Of a stretch of DNA of 64,000 nucleotides, positions 17,079-27,982 are shown in pieces. The stretch lies in the NCBI RefSeq assembly GCF_003584645.1, contig NZ_AP017928.1, forward strand, positions 1,762,981 through 1,826,980, in the 5' to 3' direction. The stretch's first letter is position 1, and each line of letters begins with the position of its first letter. Under the pieces are notes generated by a model. That model saw only the letters and a program-made list of their open reading frames with translations. It was not told the origin of the DNA and searched no databases. The stretch is from Methylocaldum marinum. Its GTDB lineage: Bacteria > Pseudomonadota > Gammaproteobacteria > Methylococcales > Methylococcaceae. Both the position numbers and the translations under genes were made by a program.

Positions 17079-20000
17079 CTAACGCACCGCTACGGAACGC
17101 GAGGCGCTGCCCGCCTCATAGGCCTGATCGTCCGGCCGATACATGCGGAAATAGCGGGCCGGCGGCAGGCTGAAGCCGCCCCTTTGACCGAAACGCACCA
17201 GGTGGCGAAACACTTCGGATCCCTGGAGCTGATCGACCGGGATGGAATACCCGCGTTCGCCCCCCGCCCGACGGGATTCCGGCATCTCCACAGTCTCGGC
17301 TTCGCCAGGCAGTCCCTCGATGAACAGGCCCCAGGTGGTGGGCTCGACATCGGCGCCGGGCGGCAGGGGCACGTCGACAACGCCGAACCGGAAAGGGCTC
17401 TGGACTGTGGAAGCAAGCCGCACCTCGTCCAGATAGAGCTGTCCGACTTCTACCTTCCAGGGTTCGTCCACGGGTACGGCACGGAACACGGTACCCTCCT
17501 CTCCTCCTTCTTCTCCTTCCGAATCGCTCTTCGCGCGTTCCTCCGCTGGCACCGGCTCCACTCGGTAAAGTTTGCGTTCGATCCGCACCGGCAGCCGGGA
17601 CTCGCCTATCGTGTAGCGGTCGTAGCTGATCCGCAGGGACACGGGGACGAGCGGCTCTTCTTTCAGCTGGATTACCGGCGGTCCGGCGCCTTCATCCCGG
17701 TGCCAGACGGAAGCTCCCGCCTCGCCGTCCCGCTTTTGCCAACCGGGACCCGGATCGAATTCGCCGACCGCGGGCTCCCAGGCATCCAGCGCCCGGTCGA
17801 CCATAGCCAGCGTCAGAGCGCGGTCGATCGTTGCCATTTCGGGGCCTACCGAAGCGAGGATTTGCTCGGCGATCAGCGCGTCCATCCCGGCGTCCGGTTG
17901 CGTCTTGGTCGCCAACAGCACCGCCTGGGCCAGCGGATGCTCCAGGTCCGCGAGCCGCTCGCGGGCGGACCGGGCCAGTTGTTCCAGAGCAATCAGCCAA
18001 GCCGTCGCCTCGGCCTGGGGCTTGGCCGTTTGCAACTCGGCTCTTGCCAGAGCGCTCAAAAGGAGCAGGGCCATGTCCTCGCTTTCCCGGCTCTTCGCTT
18101 CCTCCATGAACCGGCTGACACTGGGGATCAATCGGGCTTCGGCCACCGGCGCGGCGGCTTGTATCGCCTCTTCGATGGCGCCGCCCAGCAAGGTTCTGAC
18201 CGGAAGCCCCATTTCCCTGGACATCCAAAGGATCACCGCCTTGTGTAGCAGGGGCTGGTCCACCGCAGCGTACTTGTAGACATCCAGCAGCGTTGCCCAG
18301 TGACTGCCCGGCGCCTCGATGCCCAAGGCGGCCAAGGCATTCCAGTCGGTGTAATAAGCATAGGCGGTGAGGAATGGATCGGCCCGGGTCAAATCGCCCC
18401 ACCAGCCGAACGCCGCCTCCGGTCCGGCCATCCGCGCGAGGCGGAGGCGGTGATGGGCAATACGGTTATGCAGCCGGTCCAGCACCTTACCGCTGGTGTC
18501 CAACGGTTTCAGGTGACGATAGATCAGCGTCAACGGCAATAACCGGCTCGCCGTCTGCTCCACGCAGCCGTAAGGATACTCGATCAGGCTGTCGGCAATG
18601 CTCAGGAAACTGTCGGCGGCCCGGCCGGACAGGCTGAGACGGATATTTTTCGCATCCGCCGGAAGCGATACCGGCGTTTCGGCCTGCATCAGCTTGAGCG
18701 GCATCGATTCAGCGGTGAGCCAGCCCTGCGGCTCGACCGACAGCACCGTCTCCAGGTGATCGACGCTATTGCCGTCGACTTCCAGCTTGGTCACGACGAC
18801 GCCGTCCTGCGCGGTCTTGAGCGGCAGTTCCAGGTAGTTGGCGCCCGGATGCAGGTCGATTTCCCGTTCCAGCACCAGTCCGGGGCCGGTGGCACTGACC
18901 TTGCCGGTCCGGGTCTCCGTGCCCTGATTGAAGCCGAGCAGGGTCACCACCGGCTGATCGCCCTGCCTGAACCGGGTGGGACCGCTCCACTTAAGATAGT
19001 AATCCTTGCCGGACAACACATAGGCGCCACCCTGCCCCACGCGGCCGTCGGCACTCATGGCCCGGCCGGTGATGCGCCAGCGGGAGAGGGATTGCGGCAT
19101 GACGAAGCTGAAATGGGCCTTGCCGTCCGGCCCGGTTTCGAGATTCGGAAGCCACAGGGCAGTGTCGATGTTTTCGCGGCGCGGCCGCTCCAGCATCTTC
19201 AAGGCCCGATTGCTGTAGGACGCCTGCAACGGCTCGTCGCGCACCGCCGGGATGGCCTTGTCGTAGGTGTGAAAGTTGAGACTGGAGGCCGTGCGGACCT
19301 GGTTGCGCCGGATATGGTAGAAGAAGTCGCCGATATCGGGCGCGATTTCGGGCTGGAGAACATACACCATCTCGTCCACCACGCCTACCGTCAGCCGTGC
19401 CGGCAGAGGTTCTCCTTCCAGCGTGGTGGAAACCTCCACCTCGACCGTTTCCCCGGGCGCGTAACGCGGCTTGTCGGACTGAAAAGCCACCCGGATGCGC
19501 GGCACCTTGACCGTGATGCCCTTGTTCTGGAACACGTAATCGCCGTTTCGGACATAAACGACCGAGAACGTCATATTGGGACTGTAGCGCTCCTCTACCG
19601 GGATTTCCGCGCTCCACTGCAGTTCGCTCTGCCGGGTCAGGCGAATCCAGTTCCCCCCTCCACTCAGGAGACCATGATGCGCCACCCGGTCCCGCTCCAG
19701 CGTGACCAGGGCGTTTTCCACCGGCACCGGGAAGCTGATGGACGCCTTGGCGGTCTCGCCGGGCCGGTACTCCGGCTTGTCCAGCACGATTTGGATGCCG
19801 CCAGGCGAGCTTTGCAGCTCCGGTCCCGCGACCCAATGGTTGACGCTGCCGAGAATGTTCCCGTCGCCGGCCTTGACCGACACGGTATAGGAACCGGAGC
19901 GCTCGAACCGGACCGCAAAACCCTCTTTATCGAGCGTACCCGACATGCGGGTCTGATCCTCCAAGCGCACGGCTTCCCATTGGGTCGCCTCGCCCGGCGC

Positions 20001-21860
20001 GGTGTTGAGCGCTCTCAGGGTGAAATTCGCGCTGTCGCCGATGCGCGTCAGCTGACTATCGGTGACCAAAGCGTAAGCCTTGGTTCCCGGCTGGATCAGG
20101 ATCTCCTTCATGGCCGTGACCCGATAGGCGGCCTGATCGAAGCCCCGTACGCTCAACACGTAACGGCTGGGCTCTTTCGCAGCGGGCAATTCGAACTCGG
20201 CGCGGCCGTCCGATCCAACCGTCAGTTCGCTTTGCAGCAGTTTTTGCGGAAACAGCCCCTGCGCCTTGATGGGATACCAGTTCTGGTACGGATAATAGAT
20301 TTCGTCACCGACCATGGTCAGGGCCCGGGCGCGCAAGCTCAGCTCCACCTTGGCGTCCCTGACCGGTTTGCCGTTGGGATAAACCAGGCGCAGGCTGCCC
20401 TTGACCGGCTGGCCGGTTTTGAACTCGGCTTGAGCCAGGGCAATATCGATCTCGAAGTGGGGCTTGGCGTACTGGCCCACTCGGAACGATCCGGTATAGA
20501 CGGACCCTCGGTAACCCATGTGCAAGGTGTAACCGCCGGCGATGGCCGCCTTGGGCAATTCGAACGCCGTGTCTCCGCCCGCTTCGGCCCGGACGGGGAA
20601 GGTCTTGGCGGTGACCGGCGTGCCGCTCGGGTCCAGCACGGTCAGCCGGACGTCGCCCGCCGCGAGCGGCGTGGACTTTCGGGCGTTCTCGAATACTCGG
20701 CCCATGAGCTTGACCTGCACCGTATCTCCCGGGTGATAGAGGGGACGATCGGTGAAGGCGTACAGCTTGGTGGCGTAAATCTCGCTGTCGTAGTAGAAGT
20801 TCTCGGAGACGAACACGCCGCCCTCCGCGTCCATGCCCAGCACGTAGCTCCGCTCCGGGCTCTTTCGCTCCATCAGGAGCAGGCCTTCGGCATCCGTCGA
20901 TCCGCTCTGCAAAATCCCGACGCCGTCGCTGAGCAACAGTTTTGCATCCGGCATCGGCGTGCCGGTGGTCCGGTGGGCGGTCCAGACCAGGAGTTGATCG
21001 CCGGAGGTCTTGGTCACCGCCACCGTATCGGAGACGAACACCACGGTGGTCGCCCGATGCGCGCCGATATAGGCTTCCACCAGATACAATCCCGGTTTCA
21101 GCTTGCCCACGGGAATGCGCACGTTGCCCGGGCGCGGCCGTATGAATTCGCTGCTGCTGCCGCTCATCTTGGTGTCCTGGGGCGGAGCGATGGGGGTAGC
21201 GTCCCAGATCGGGTAACGAAACGCGGCAACCTGCTCGAAGCCTTCGAGACGCTTAAACTGCGGCGGATGCCGGAAGCGCGTGCGGTAGCTATGCGGCGGG
21301 GTCTGTTTCAGTTCCGGCGCTGCCTCGACAACCTTGGTCCGCGCCTCGGCCGAAAAGATGCGCTGCCAGGCCAGGCGGGATTTCTTGTACCAGGTGTCCC
21401 ACACGTAGTTCACGGCATTGGCGAGGCCTTCCTCGCGCGGTACGCCTTCGACCTGAATGCGATGGAGGTTCTTCTGCCGTTTCAGGAATTCCAGCGCGTC
21501 CGGGATGCGATAAACGACGATGTCGGCACCCGCATAAGCGAGCAGCGGATCGTCGTTCGCCTCGTCTGGCGCTGCCTCGTTCGTCTCGGCCTCGGCGGAC
21601 GCCTGCCCGCCCTCCGGCGCCGTTTCGGATTCCTCGCTTGCCGCTTGTTCCGGCCATTCGCGCTGCGGAGCTTCGAGCCGAACGGTGGCCTGCTGGTCGG
21701 AACCGAATCCCGATTCCGCCAGCAGGAAAAAGGTCTCACCCAGCGTGGGCCGATAACCGCTGGGTCCTATGTCGTCCGCAACCGCCGCCAGCGTCAGCGC
21801 GACAAGAAAGAAAAATGAAAGACACCGATAAAATTGGGATTGTCGATTCGGGGCTGCCAC
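17079..21860 (-). CDS. yfaS: Bacterial alpha-2-macroglobulin family protein (YfaS-like)
   Basis: 1593 residues from a GTG at 21858-21860 with GGAAGG upstream. A signal peptide ([21 protein letters not shown]) sends it to the periplasm. Then follow many beta-sandwich macroglobulin (MG) domains, the A2M family domain ([37 protein letters not shown]) and an alpha/alpha toroid thioester domain. A CxEQ thioester site is present at residues 1099-1102 ([11 protein letters not shown]). This protein traps proteases by covalent capture in thioester-bearing members. E. coli YfaS is described as lacking the thioester, so this one differs. Clustered with the other four yfa-type genes. Confidence 0.92.
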   Translation of the reverse strand: MAAPNRQSQFYRCLSFFFLVALTLAAVADDIGPSGYRPTLGETFFLLAESGFGSDQQATVRLEAPQREWPEQAASEESETAPEGGQASAEAETNEAAPDEANDDPLLAYAGADIVVYRIPDALEFLKRQKNLHRIQVEGVPREEGLANAVNYVWDTWYKKSRLAWQRIFSAEARTKVVEAAPELKQTPPHSYRTRFRHPPQFKRLEGFEQVAAFRYPIWDATPIAPPQDTKMSGSSSEFIRPRPGNVRIPVGKLKPGLYLVEAYIGAHRATTVVFVSDTVAVTKTSGDQLLVWTAHRTTGTPMPDAKLLLSDGVGILQSGSTDAEGLLLMERKSPERSYVLGMDAEGGVFVSENFYYDSEIYATKLYAFTDRPLYHPGDTVQVKLMGRVFENARKSTPLAAGDVRLTVLDPSGTPVTAKTFPVRAEAGGDTAFELPKAAIAGGYTLHMGYRGSVYTGSFRVGQYAKPHFEIDIALAQAEFKTGQPVKGSLRLVYPNGKPVRDAKVELSLRARALTMVGDEIYYPYQNWYPIKAQGLFPQKLLQSELTVGSDGRAEFELPAAKEPSRYVLSVRGFDQAAYRVTAMKEILIQPGTKAYALVTDSQLTRIGDSANFTLRALNTAPGEATQWEAVRLEDQTRMSGTLDKEGFAVRFERSGSYTVSVKAGDGNILGSVNHWVAGPELQSSPGGIQIVLDKPEYRPGETAKASISFPVPVENALVTLERDRVAHHGLLSGGGNWIRLTRQSELQWSAEIPVEERYSPNMTFSVVYVRNGDYVFQNKGITVKVPRIRVAFQSDKPRYAPGETVEVEVSTTLEGEPLPARLTVGVVDEMVYVLQPEIAPDIGDFFYHIRRNQVRTASSLNFHTYDKAIPAVRDEPLQASYSNRALKMLERPRRENIDTALWLPNLETGPDGKAHFSFVMPQSLSRWRITGRAMSADGRVGQGGAYVLSGKDYYLKWSGPTRFRQGDQPVVTLLGFNQGTETRTGKVSATGPGLVLEREIDLHPGANYLELPLKTAQDGVVVTKLEVDGNSVDHLETVLSVEPQGWLTAESMPLKLMQAETPVSLPADAKNIRLSLSGRAADSFLSIADSLIEYPYGCVEQTASRLLPLTLIYRHLKPLDTSGKVLDRLHNRIAHHRLRLARMAGPEAAFGWWGDLTRADPFLTAYAYYTDWNALAALGIEAPGSHWATLLDVYKYAAVDQPLLHKAVILWMSREMGLPVRTLLGGAIEEAIQAAAPVAEARLIPSVSRFMEEAKSRESEDMALLLLSALARAELQTAKPQAEATAWLIALEQLARSARERLADLEHPLAQAVLLATKTQPDAGMDALIAEQILASVGPEMATIDRALTLAMVDRALDAWEPAVGEFDPGPGWQKRDGEAGASVWHRDEGAGPPVIQLKEEPLVPVSLRISYDRYTIGESRLPVRIERKLYRVEPVPAEERAKSDSEGEEGGEEGTVFRAVPVDEPWKVEVGQLYLDEVRLASTVQSPFRFGVVDVPLPPGADVEPTTWGLFIEGLPGEAETVEMPESRRAGGERGYSIPVDQLQGSEVFRHLVRFGQRGGFSLPPARYFRMYRPDDQAYEAGSASRSVAVR

Positions 21861-22426
21861 CTAGCATCCTTCCAATGCATGAGTTGATCGAAACCGACGG
21901 CGCGCAGGCCGTTGTCCTGTCGCGTCGACGTGCCGCGGTGATAAGCGATGTAATCCCCCATGAAAATCATGAGGTGCTGATCCTCGCCTTGGTCGAAAAA
22001 CAATAGATCGCCGGGCCTCGCCTGATTGAGGTCCTTGGCGACGAAACGGCTGTTGTCCTGGATCAGTCCGATCGCGGAGGCGTAAGCGGAGGTTCCGCCG
22101 TCGAAGCTCTTCCAGCGGTTGCGGAGCGCCGCCTGCTCCGGCGTGAGATTCAATTCCGGCGGCAGATAACGGTTGGAAAAGCCGTTGGCCTTCAGCCATT
22201 TGCCGTCATGCGTTCGGAGCGCTTCGTTCACGGCGAACCGCACGAGGCCCGCGCAATCCTGGTGAACCCAGCGGGGCGATGGCCCCTGGCGAAGCTGCTC
22301 GCCGACGATGCGTACGAACCAGGCGCGGAAGTCGGCCGACTGCTGTTCGTCCAGAGGGGGATTGGCGCCGGCCGCTCCCCAGCAGGCCCACAACAATATG
22401 ATCAGCGCGCGGCGAGCGGCTGCCAT
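21794..22426 (-). CDS. yfaT: YfaT-like DUF1175 protein, NlpC/P60-like
   Basis: 210 residues from the ATG at 22424-22426, overlapping the end of the preceding DUF2138 gene by 25 bases and the start of the macroglobulin gene by 67. A signal peptide ends near Ala21. The core resembles NlpC/P60 cysteine peptidases: Cys58 in [25 protein letters not shown], and His151 in [10 protein letters not shown]. The long frame upstream of 22426 lies inside the neighbouring gene and is not used. A cell-wall or cross-linking role is inferred. Synteny with E. coli yfaT is good. Confidence 0.82.
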   Translation of the reverse strand: MAAARRALIILLWACWGAAGANPPLDEQQSADFRAWFVRIVGEQLRQGPSPRWVHQDCAGLVRFAVNEALRTHDGKWLKANGFSNRYLPPELNLTPEQAALRNRWKSFDGGTSAYASAIGLIQDNSRFVAKDLNQARPGDLLFFDQGEDQHLMIFMGDYIAYHRGTSTRQDNGLRAVGFDQLMHWKDARWQPRIDNPNFIGVFHFSFLSR

Positions 22427-24084
22427 GCCAGCTGTTCCCATCCGGTCGACGCCCTGGGTGTCGCTAGACCATAGGCCGGCCAGGTCTTGAACCGATCCAG
22501 CACCGGCAAGAGTCGAGCCGATACGTTTTGCCGAAACACCACTTCCCGGGCTTCCGGCAAACTGTCCAGGACCGCTGCTCGCACCAGCTCGCCGAGCTGC
22601 TCGGGAAAGGCCACCAGGGCGAGATCCGAGTCCTCCGGCAGGGAATCGGCCAAGGCCGGATAGCGTTTTTCCAGGGTGGCGATGGCATCGTCCACCCGTT
22701 TCCCGTCGGGCGAGAACAGAAGCATGTCTTTCCAGCGCGCAAGGCTCACGTCGAAATAGCGCGCCGAGCGCATCTTCTCGGCATCGGCACTTTCCGAGCC
22801 GGACCGGCTGCCATAAGGCGAGCTGACCGCGCGCCGCCACACGGTTCCGCCGGACTCCCGGCGCTCCTGCACGGCGAACGGCGGGTAATAGGTCTTCGGG
22901 GGCGGCGGATCGGCGTTTTCGGGAGGCTGACGACCCGCTTCGTGGGTTCCGATATGTTTCTCGAACAGCGTCTTGAGCGTGTCGTCGGACACGTCCCCAT
23001 TTGTTTTCACCAGCACCAGGGGTTCGTAAAGTTCGGCCTCTCGGTACCAGCACACCGCTGCCGGGGGCGCCAGGACGGAGGCCAGATTCTCCGCTTCGTT
23101 CTCCGCCACGAAACGATTCAGCAGCCCCTTCACCCGCGCGGGTTCCAGGGGCAAGGCGACACACAGCGCCGGCCCCACGGGGGCCGCCTGCCACAAGTCG
23201 CGCGCCGGGGGCATCGCATCGTCCAGAAGCGCCGAGGCATGCCAGCGCTCCCCGGTGAAATCGAACCTCAAGGCGGCAAAGGCGGGAAAGAAGCGCTGAT
23301 AGCCGAAGGAGAGATAATGGGCGGAGACGGCCAAGGTATGAGCGCTCGCCGGATCCTCGGCCTTCAGGCCGAACCCGGAAGCGGCAAGCCAGACGCCGGG
23401 ATCGTTCGACGCCAGAAACTCCCGCACCTGTTTCTGCCGTGTCCCGGCCTTGGGGAGCAAGATTTCGGCATCGGAGAATACCAGCAGCTTGTCCGCGTGG
23501 CTCACGAAAAACAGACGGCGCCGATGACCGTAGCGAAATTCGTAAACCGGGAGACTCTCTTCGGCCAGAGCGATGGCTCCGGCCGGCTTGAGCTGGCGAT
23601 CGTTCAAAACGACCTTGGCGGCGAGTTCCAATGCGCCGATCAGCCCGCTGCGGTCCAGGATCAGGAGATGGTGGCCAAGCTTCCCGTCCCGGCTCTTCCA
23701 CATCGCGATCCGTGCCGGCGAGTTGAAGACATAAGCCAGGATTTCATCCCCGATACTCAGATCATGCTCGAACGCGATGCGCCGGAGCGTCCCGGAAAAA
23801 CTGAGGCGCTCCTCGTTTTCCTCGTAATGGAAAAAGAAATCCTCGGTGAGGACGTCCTGAAACACGGGAAGCGTACGGATGTCCCGTGGCAATTCGCTGA
23901 GACTCCGGGTTACCAGCAAAGCATCGGGTCTGGACAGATCGATATCGGCCAGGTGTGATCTCTGCGGCGGCACATGGCTAGCGGTCCAGCGGAAATCGAA
24001 ACCGTTCAGCCGGAAAAACACCCACGCGCCAGCGGCCAGCAGAACGGCCATGCCGACTCCGAGGATGAGGAATTTCTTCTTCAT
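22402..24084 (-). CDS. yfaA: YfaA-like DUF2138 protein
   Basis: 560 residues. An N-terminal membrane anchor or signal ([21 protein letters not shown]) is followed by a large periplasmic domain starting [23 protein letters not shown], the DUF2138 opening. First gene of the five-gene cluster whose order (yfaA, T, S, Q, P) is the same as in E. coli. Function unknown; it is always seen with this macroglobulin type and may help its maturation. No clear catalytic motif visible. Confidence 0.82.
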   Translation of the reverse strand: MKKKFLILGVGMAVLLAAGAWVFFRLNGFDFRWTASHVPPQRSHLADIDLSRPDALLVTRSLSELPRDIRTLPVFQDVLTEDFFFHYEENEERLSFSGTLRRIAFEHDLSIGDEILAYVFNSPARIAMWKSRDGKLGHHLLILDRSGLIGALELAAKVVLNDRQLKPAGAIALAEESLPVYEFRYGHRRRLFFVSHADKLLVFSDAEILLPKAGTRQKQVREFLASNDPGVWLAASGFGLKAEDPASAHTLAVSAHYLSFGYQRFFPAFAALRFDFTGERWHASALLDDAMPPARDLWQAAPVGPALCVALPLEPARVKGLLNRFVAENEAENLASVLAPPAAVCWYREAELYEPLVLVKTNGDVSDDTLKTLFEKHIGTHEAGRQPPENADPPPPKTYYPPFAVQERRESGGTVWRRAVSSPYGSRSGSESADAEKMRSARYFDVSLARWKDMLLFSPDGKRVDDAIATLEKRYPALADSLPEDSDLALVAFPEQLGELVRAAVLDSLPEAREVVFRQNVSARLLPVLDRFKTWPAYGLATPRASTGWEQLAWQPLAAR

Positions 24085-24556
24085 GACTGCTCCCTGAGGC
24101 GTCGTGCCTCGCGAACTCTTCGTCTTGTTATTCTGGTTCTTGTTGTTCTTGTGCCGCCTGCAGGTGCCGGTAGGAAAAACAAGAAATCCGATGCTGCCGG
24201 CGTCGGCCCGCTATCGCGCGTTCATTTCGAGAAGGTGACATGCCAAGCGCGGATCCCCGATCACGCCGATCCAACTGTTCGCCATCCGGGGCTTCCGAAG
24301 TTCGGGAAGGCAGGCTCTTTCCTGCTCCCGGAGGAAAAAGCCGCGGCACCGAGACCCCGGGAACGAGGTGATCCGTCCGGTATGCGGCGGTCTCGGCCAT
24401 CCGTCGGCTGCTGCAGAAACCGTGTACTCGCATCAAACAGCGCCCTGCTGCTGCAACTGCCAGGCCGCCCGCGATCGTAGCGGATGCTTTGCTGACACGC
24501 AAGGCCGGCTCAACCGGAAAACGTTCGCATCGGGGGGACACCCTACGGGTACTCGA

Positions 24557-24622
24557 GGTCGGCAATCCCTTGCCGACGGCATGACCCGGCTAAGCGTCTG
24601 CGTCGGCAAAGGGTTGCCGACC
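24557..24622. repeat. Inverted pair of 22-bp family-A palindromic repeats
   Basis: Copy one (24557-24578) starts GGTCGGCAATCC and ends TTGCCGACG. Copy two (24601-24622) starts CGTCGGCAAAGG and ends TTGCCGACC, so it is nearly the reverse complement of the first. Each is itself nearly palindromic. The paired, opposed layout is that of REP/BIME-type elements. Confidence 0.65.
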
Positions 24623-24770
24623 TACTTCCGGGCACCCTGTCGGTCGGCATTCCATCCGCGACATGACGCCGCTCCCCCGTAGGTTGCATCCTGATTGCCA
24701 AGACGGGATCGACGCCCTGGGCGACAGCGCCGACGGCTTCCGCCAAGCCGTTTTTGCCATATGAGCGAGA

Positions 24771-24806
24771 TTACTGTGCGTAAAGTAAAGTCCTATTCGA
24801 ATCGCC
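24771..24806. repeat. Dispersed repeat, family C
   Basis: TTACTGTGCGTAAAG, then TAAAG, then a TATTCGAAT-like end. A second copy with an extra AAAG lies at about 45742-45780, where it leads straight into the family-B repeat. Confidence 0.5.
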
Positions 24807-25225
24807 GCGCTCGCCGCAAAGAGGACGCCCGTCGGCTTGATCAGCCAAGACTTACAAAAAAATCAGCGCAAGCCTACATTGGCTTTTGCCTCAGTTGACG
24901 GAAGATACGCATGTTTGCGGCTGTGCCGCATTCAAAACGGATCGAGTCAGGGAGGGCGCGTCTGGTCCGACACGGGAAGTCCCCGCTCAAGGCGCAGAAA
25001 TCACCGGTTGGTCTTAATCGCTCGCACGAACGAAAACGCCGCCGGCATCCGCTCCTCTTCCTGCCGAATTCGAATAGCGAGTTCCTTGTTTCCAACCCCA
25101 TCTCCGCGATGAACGGGCGTTCTCCGGACAGCGGCGGCTGCCTATCCGTTCGCCGAAAGCCCGGTCTCGGCGGGACGCGGCCGGAGCAAGGACGGCTTTT
25201 CCGACCAACACAAGGAGGACGAACG

Positions 25226-26923
25226 ATGCCATCGCGTGCACTCACCTTAGGAATTTTAGGTTTAATATTTGTCGGCGATGTCCAGGCCGGCAACGGATAT
25301 CCACAGGGAAACCGGCCCGTTTATCTGAGCCAGAATTGGGACGGCGAGGAACGGAACCGGTTTTATTTCACGCCTCAGGGCTCGTATATGATTCCGTACG
25401 CCTGGTTCCTGGCGCTCGAGCAGGCCAATCGGACGCAACCGTTCAACAGCCCCAAGCACATCGAAAGACTGGGCTTCCTGGTCGACGACGGCGCCTATGG
25501 TGCGGCCAACCCGGACGGACTGCCCATCGGTTTCGCCAAGGAGCCGGTCGAAGGCGGGGAGGATTGGCTGGGTCTCACCTGCGCCGCCTGCCATACCGGC
25601 GAGATCAGCTATCGAGGCCAGCGCATCCGCATCGACGGCGCGCCCACCCTGGGCGATTTCACTGCTCTCACCACAAGCCTGATCGAGGCCTTGCAGGCGA
25701 CTCTGGAAAAGCCGGGAAAGTTCGAGCGCTTCGCCAAGGCGGTCTTGAACAAGCCGGGCAAGGCCGAGAAAGCGGCATTGCGAGCACGGGTTGCCGAATA
25801 TTTGGACTGGATTTCCGGATTCGCCGCCCGCAGCACCCCGCCCCATCCTTATGGTTACGGCCGTGTGGACGCCTTCGGCATCATCATGAACGAAGTGTTC
25901 GCCCGCGATCTGCAACAGCCGGAAAACCGCAGGGTGCCGAACGCTCCGGTCAGCTATCCCTTCCTCTGGACTTCCCCGTACATGGATTGGGTGCAATGGA
26001 ACGGCTCCGCCAACAACCCTTTCGGACGCAACGTGGGCGAAGTTCTCGGCACCTTCGGCCATGTCACGCTGACCGGACCGGCGGCCGAGCTCGGAAAAAG
26101 TTCGGCCCGCCCGAGAGAGTTGTTCGAGCTGGAACGCCTGGTCGGTACTCTGACCCCACCCGAATGGCCGGAATCTCTGCTGGGACTTATCGATCGCGAG
26201 AAGGCGGCACGCGGCCGCGTTCTGTACACCACGCCCCTGGACGGCAAACCGAGCTGCGAAGCCTGTCACGCTCTCCCGGATGCGAACGGCCGCTATCCGA
26301 TGACGCCGCCGGAGGAAAATCTTTTCGGCGCCAGTTTCATCCGGACCCATATGACAGGCCTGAGCGAGATCGGCACCGATCCTCAAATGGCGTCCAACTT
26401 TGCCACCCGCACGGTATACACCGGCGAGCTGGCACCGCTGCTGCCGGCACCGTACACCGGCTATTCCGAATTGCCGGCGCCGACTCTGCTGTCGATAGCG
26501 GTGGGCATGGCTGTGACCAAGGCCATCGAACAAGCCCAGCCGCCGTTCAGCGACGCCGAGTTCTCAGAGCTGATGGGCTACCGCCTCAAGGCTGCCGGCG
26601 AGCCGCCCTACGCACCGAAAAATCTCCTGGCCTACCGCGCCCGCCCGCTGGACGGTATCTGGGCTACCGCACCTTATCTGCACAACGGCTCGGTCGCGAA
26701 CCTGTACCAACTGCTGTTGCCCGCTGCGAAACGCCGAAAGGTGTTCTATGTCGGTAGCCATGCGTTCGACCCGAAAGCGGTGGGATTCGTGTCGAAACCG
26801 GGACCACGGGCGTTCAGGCTCGACACCCGCCTGCCCGGCAATCTCAATTCGGGGCACGATTACGGGACCCGCCTTAACGACAGAGAACGCTGGGACCTGG
26901 TCGAATTCCTGAAGACGCTATAG
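25226..26923 (+). CDS. Periplasmic di-haem c-type cytochrome, peroxidase/RoxA-like
   Basis: 565 residues from ATG 25226 with AAGGAGG upstream. A signal peptide ends near DVQA-GNG. Two c-haem motifs: CAACH (119-123) and CEACH (344-348). The C-terminal half (LDGIWATAPYLHNGSVANLYQLL) is the haem pocket segment shared by di-haem cytochrome c peroxidases. Length and the large N-terminal insert resemble the RoxA-type oxygenase branch more than the 320-residue CcpA/MauG enzymes. Likely reaction: peroxide reduction or oxygen-dependent cleavage of an organic substrate. No partner cytochrome gene adjacent. Exact activity unknown. Confidence 0.8.
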   Translation: MPSRALTLGILGLIFVGDVQAGNGYPQGNRPVYLSQNWDGEERNRFYFTPQGSYMIPYAWFLALEQANRTQPFNSPKHIERLGFLVDDGAYGAANPDGLPIGFAKEPVEGGEDWLGLTCAACHTGEISYRGQRIRIDGAPTLGDFTALTTSLIEALQATLEKPGKFERFAKAVLNKPGKAEKAALRARVAEYLDWISGFAARSTPPHPYGYGRVDAFGIIMNEVFARDLQQPENRRVPNAPVSYPFLWTSPYMDWVQWNGSANNPFGRNVGEVLGTFGHVTLTGPAAELGKSSARPRELFELERLVGTLTPPEWPESLLGLIDREKAARGRVLYTTPLDGKPSCEACHALPDANGRYPMTPPEENLFGASFIRTHMTGLSEIGTDPQMASNFATRTVYTGELAPLLPAPYTGYSELPAPTLLSIAVGMAVTKAIEQAQPPFSDAEFSELMGYRLKAAGEPPYAPKNLLAYRARPLDGIWATAPYLHNGSVANLYQLLLPAAKRRKVFYVGSHAFDPKAVGFVSKPGPRAFRLDTRLPGNLNSGHDYGTRLNDRERWDLVEFLKTL

Positions 26924-26931
26924 GCCTCACG

Positions 26932-26961
26932 GCACGCCGCCCCTCGTCCGGAGCGGCGTGC
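26932..26961. terminator. GC-rich hairpin between convergent genes
   Basis: GCACGCCGC (26932-26940) pairs with GCGGCGTGC (26953-26961) around a 12-base loop, just after the cytochrome stop codon. The next gene is convergent. There is no T-run, so it may work with Rho or in both directions. Confidence 0.45.
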
Positions 26962-27046
26962 AGCCTGTCCCTCGACGGCACTCCGGACCGATTCCGAACG
27001 CAAAGCCCGACATCGAAATGAATGCCTCGTTGAAAGCGTTTTGGAA

Positions 27047-27982
27047 TTACGGCTCGCCCTGCGCGTGTTGCCGAAAAAACCGGACCATCTCTTCCGAGGC
27101 ATCGGGCCCCCGCGGTTCGGTGTACCAAACCTCGGGATTTCCTCCCGACCAGCCGTGGCCCGCCCCATGGACCATCCATTGCTCAAGGAGCGCCTGGCCG
27201 CTCGCGTCGTGATAAGCGGCACGCGTGTAAGCGTATCCCATGGGCACCCGGCTCCGATTCGTGGTCAGTTGCAGCGGTCTCGGCTCACCCGAATGTACCG
27301 CGGCCCATTGCGCCAGCACTTGATCCCCGTTACCGGGATGAACCGTAGTATCCCGGTCCCCGTGGAACACGATGGCGGGAACCGCCCTTGGCATATTCAG
27401 CACGGGCGGGATAACGCTTTCCCGCTGGAACAGACCGGCACCTGGCCCTTGCTGCATGGCAGCGAAGGCCGAGGCGAGATCATGGGCAACGCCGTAGGGC
27501 AATCCGGAATGGACACCGATGGCGGCAAAGAGATCGGGGTAGTTCACGCCCATGACCATGGCCATCGCTGCCCCGGCCGAATGCCCCGCCACATAGACAC
27601 GCGCGGCGTCGATCCCGTGCATACTCAGAATTTCGCGGGTCATGCCGGCAATGATGGACGGTTCGCCCCGTCCCCGTACCTGGTCCTCCCCCTTGTACCA
27701 GTGCCAGCATCGCGACGGATTGGCTTGTGCCGCCTGCTCCGGGTACAGGACGAAGAATTTCTCTCGCTCCGCCGGGACATTCATGCGGGTAGCCGCCGCG
27801 AAGCCGTCAGAGTCCTGGCCGCATCCGTGAAGCATGACGACCAGCGGTAAGGCCTGGGCGTGCTTCCCGCCGGGAATGTACAGTCTATAGGCGCGGGTTC
27901 CGCCCTCATTGGTGAAGGAACCCGGCAAAAACTGCCCTTCTCTTCGGGGTTCGGAACGGACTCGGTGCGGCTTGGTCGTCAT
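27047..27982 (-). CDS. PHB-depolymerase-like alpha/beta-hydrolase (LpqC family esterase)
   Basis: 311 residues. Serine esterase with the nucleophile in GHSAGAAMAM, an oxyanion segment MLHGCGQDSDGFA, the aspartate in FHGDRDTTVHPGN and the histidine in HGAGHGWSGG. This matches the short-chain polyhydroxyalkanoate depolymerase / feruloyl esterase group. The family is usually secreted, but this start shows no signal peptide, so it may be cytoplasmic or its true start may differ. Transcribed alone, convergent with the cytochrome gene. Confidence 0.85.
   Translation of the reverse strand: MTTKPHRVRSEPRREGQFLPGSFTNEGGTRAYRLYIPGGKHAQALPLVVMLHGCGQDSDGFAAATRMNVPAEREKFFVLYPEQAAQANPSRCWHWYKGEDQVRGRGEPSIIAGMTREILSMHGIDAARVYVAGHSAGAAMAMVMGVNYPDLFAAIGVHSGLPYGVAHDLASAFAAMQQGPGAGLFQRESVIPPVLNMPRAVPAIVFHGDRDTTVHPGNGDQVLAQWAAVHSGEPRPLQLTTNRSRVPMGYAYTRAAYHDASGQALLEQWMVHGAGHGWSGGNPEVWYTEPRGPDASEEMVRFFRQHAQGEP

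Larger units (their letters stand above)
24085..25225. other. 1.1-kb intergenic region with repeats and no gene
   Basis: No frame here has a ribosome site, a family resemblance or normal codon use. The long frames are GC-driven on both strands. It holds the inverted pair of family-A repeats (24557 and 24601), a family-C repeat (24771) and the leader of the downstream cytochrome gene. It probably contains promoters for both divergent neighbours. Confidence 0.55.

Noticed and set aside
18756..21818. A 1020-codon plus-strand open frame opposite the macroglobulin gene
   Set aside because: It is fully antisense to a gene with clear domains and motifs, has no ribosome site or family features, and reflects high GC at third positions.
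22427..23701. Upstream extension of the DUF1175 frame
   Set aside because: It lies inside the DUF2138 gene in another frame and has no family resemblance. The ATG at 22426 directly precedes a signal peptide.
24128..24565. Minus-strand 145-codon frame in the large intergenic region
   Set aside because: Arg/Ser/Pro-rich shadow composition with no start signal. It overlaps a palindromic repeat.
24911..25225. N-terminal extension of the cytochrome frame
   Set aside because: The ATG at 25226 has AAGGAGG and starts a signal peptide. The upstream part is compositionally unlike protein.
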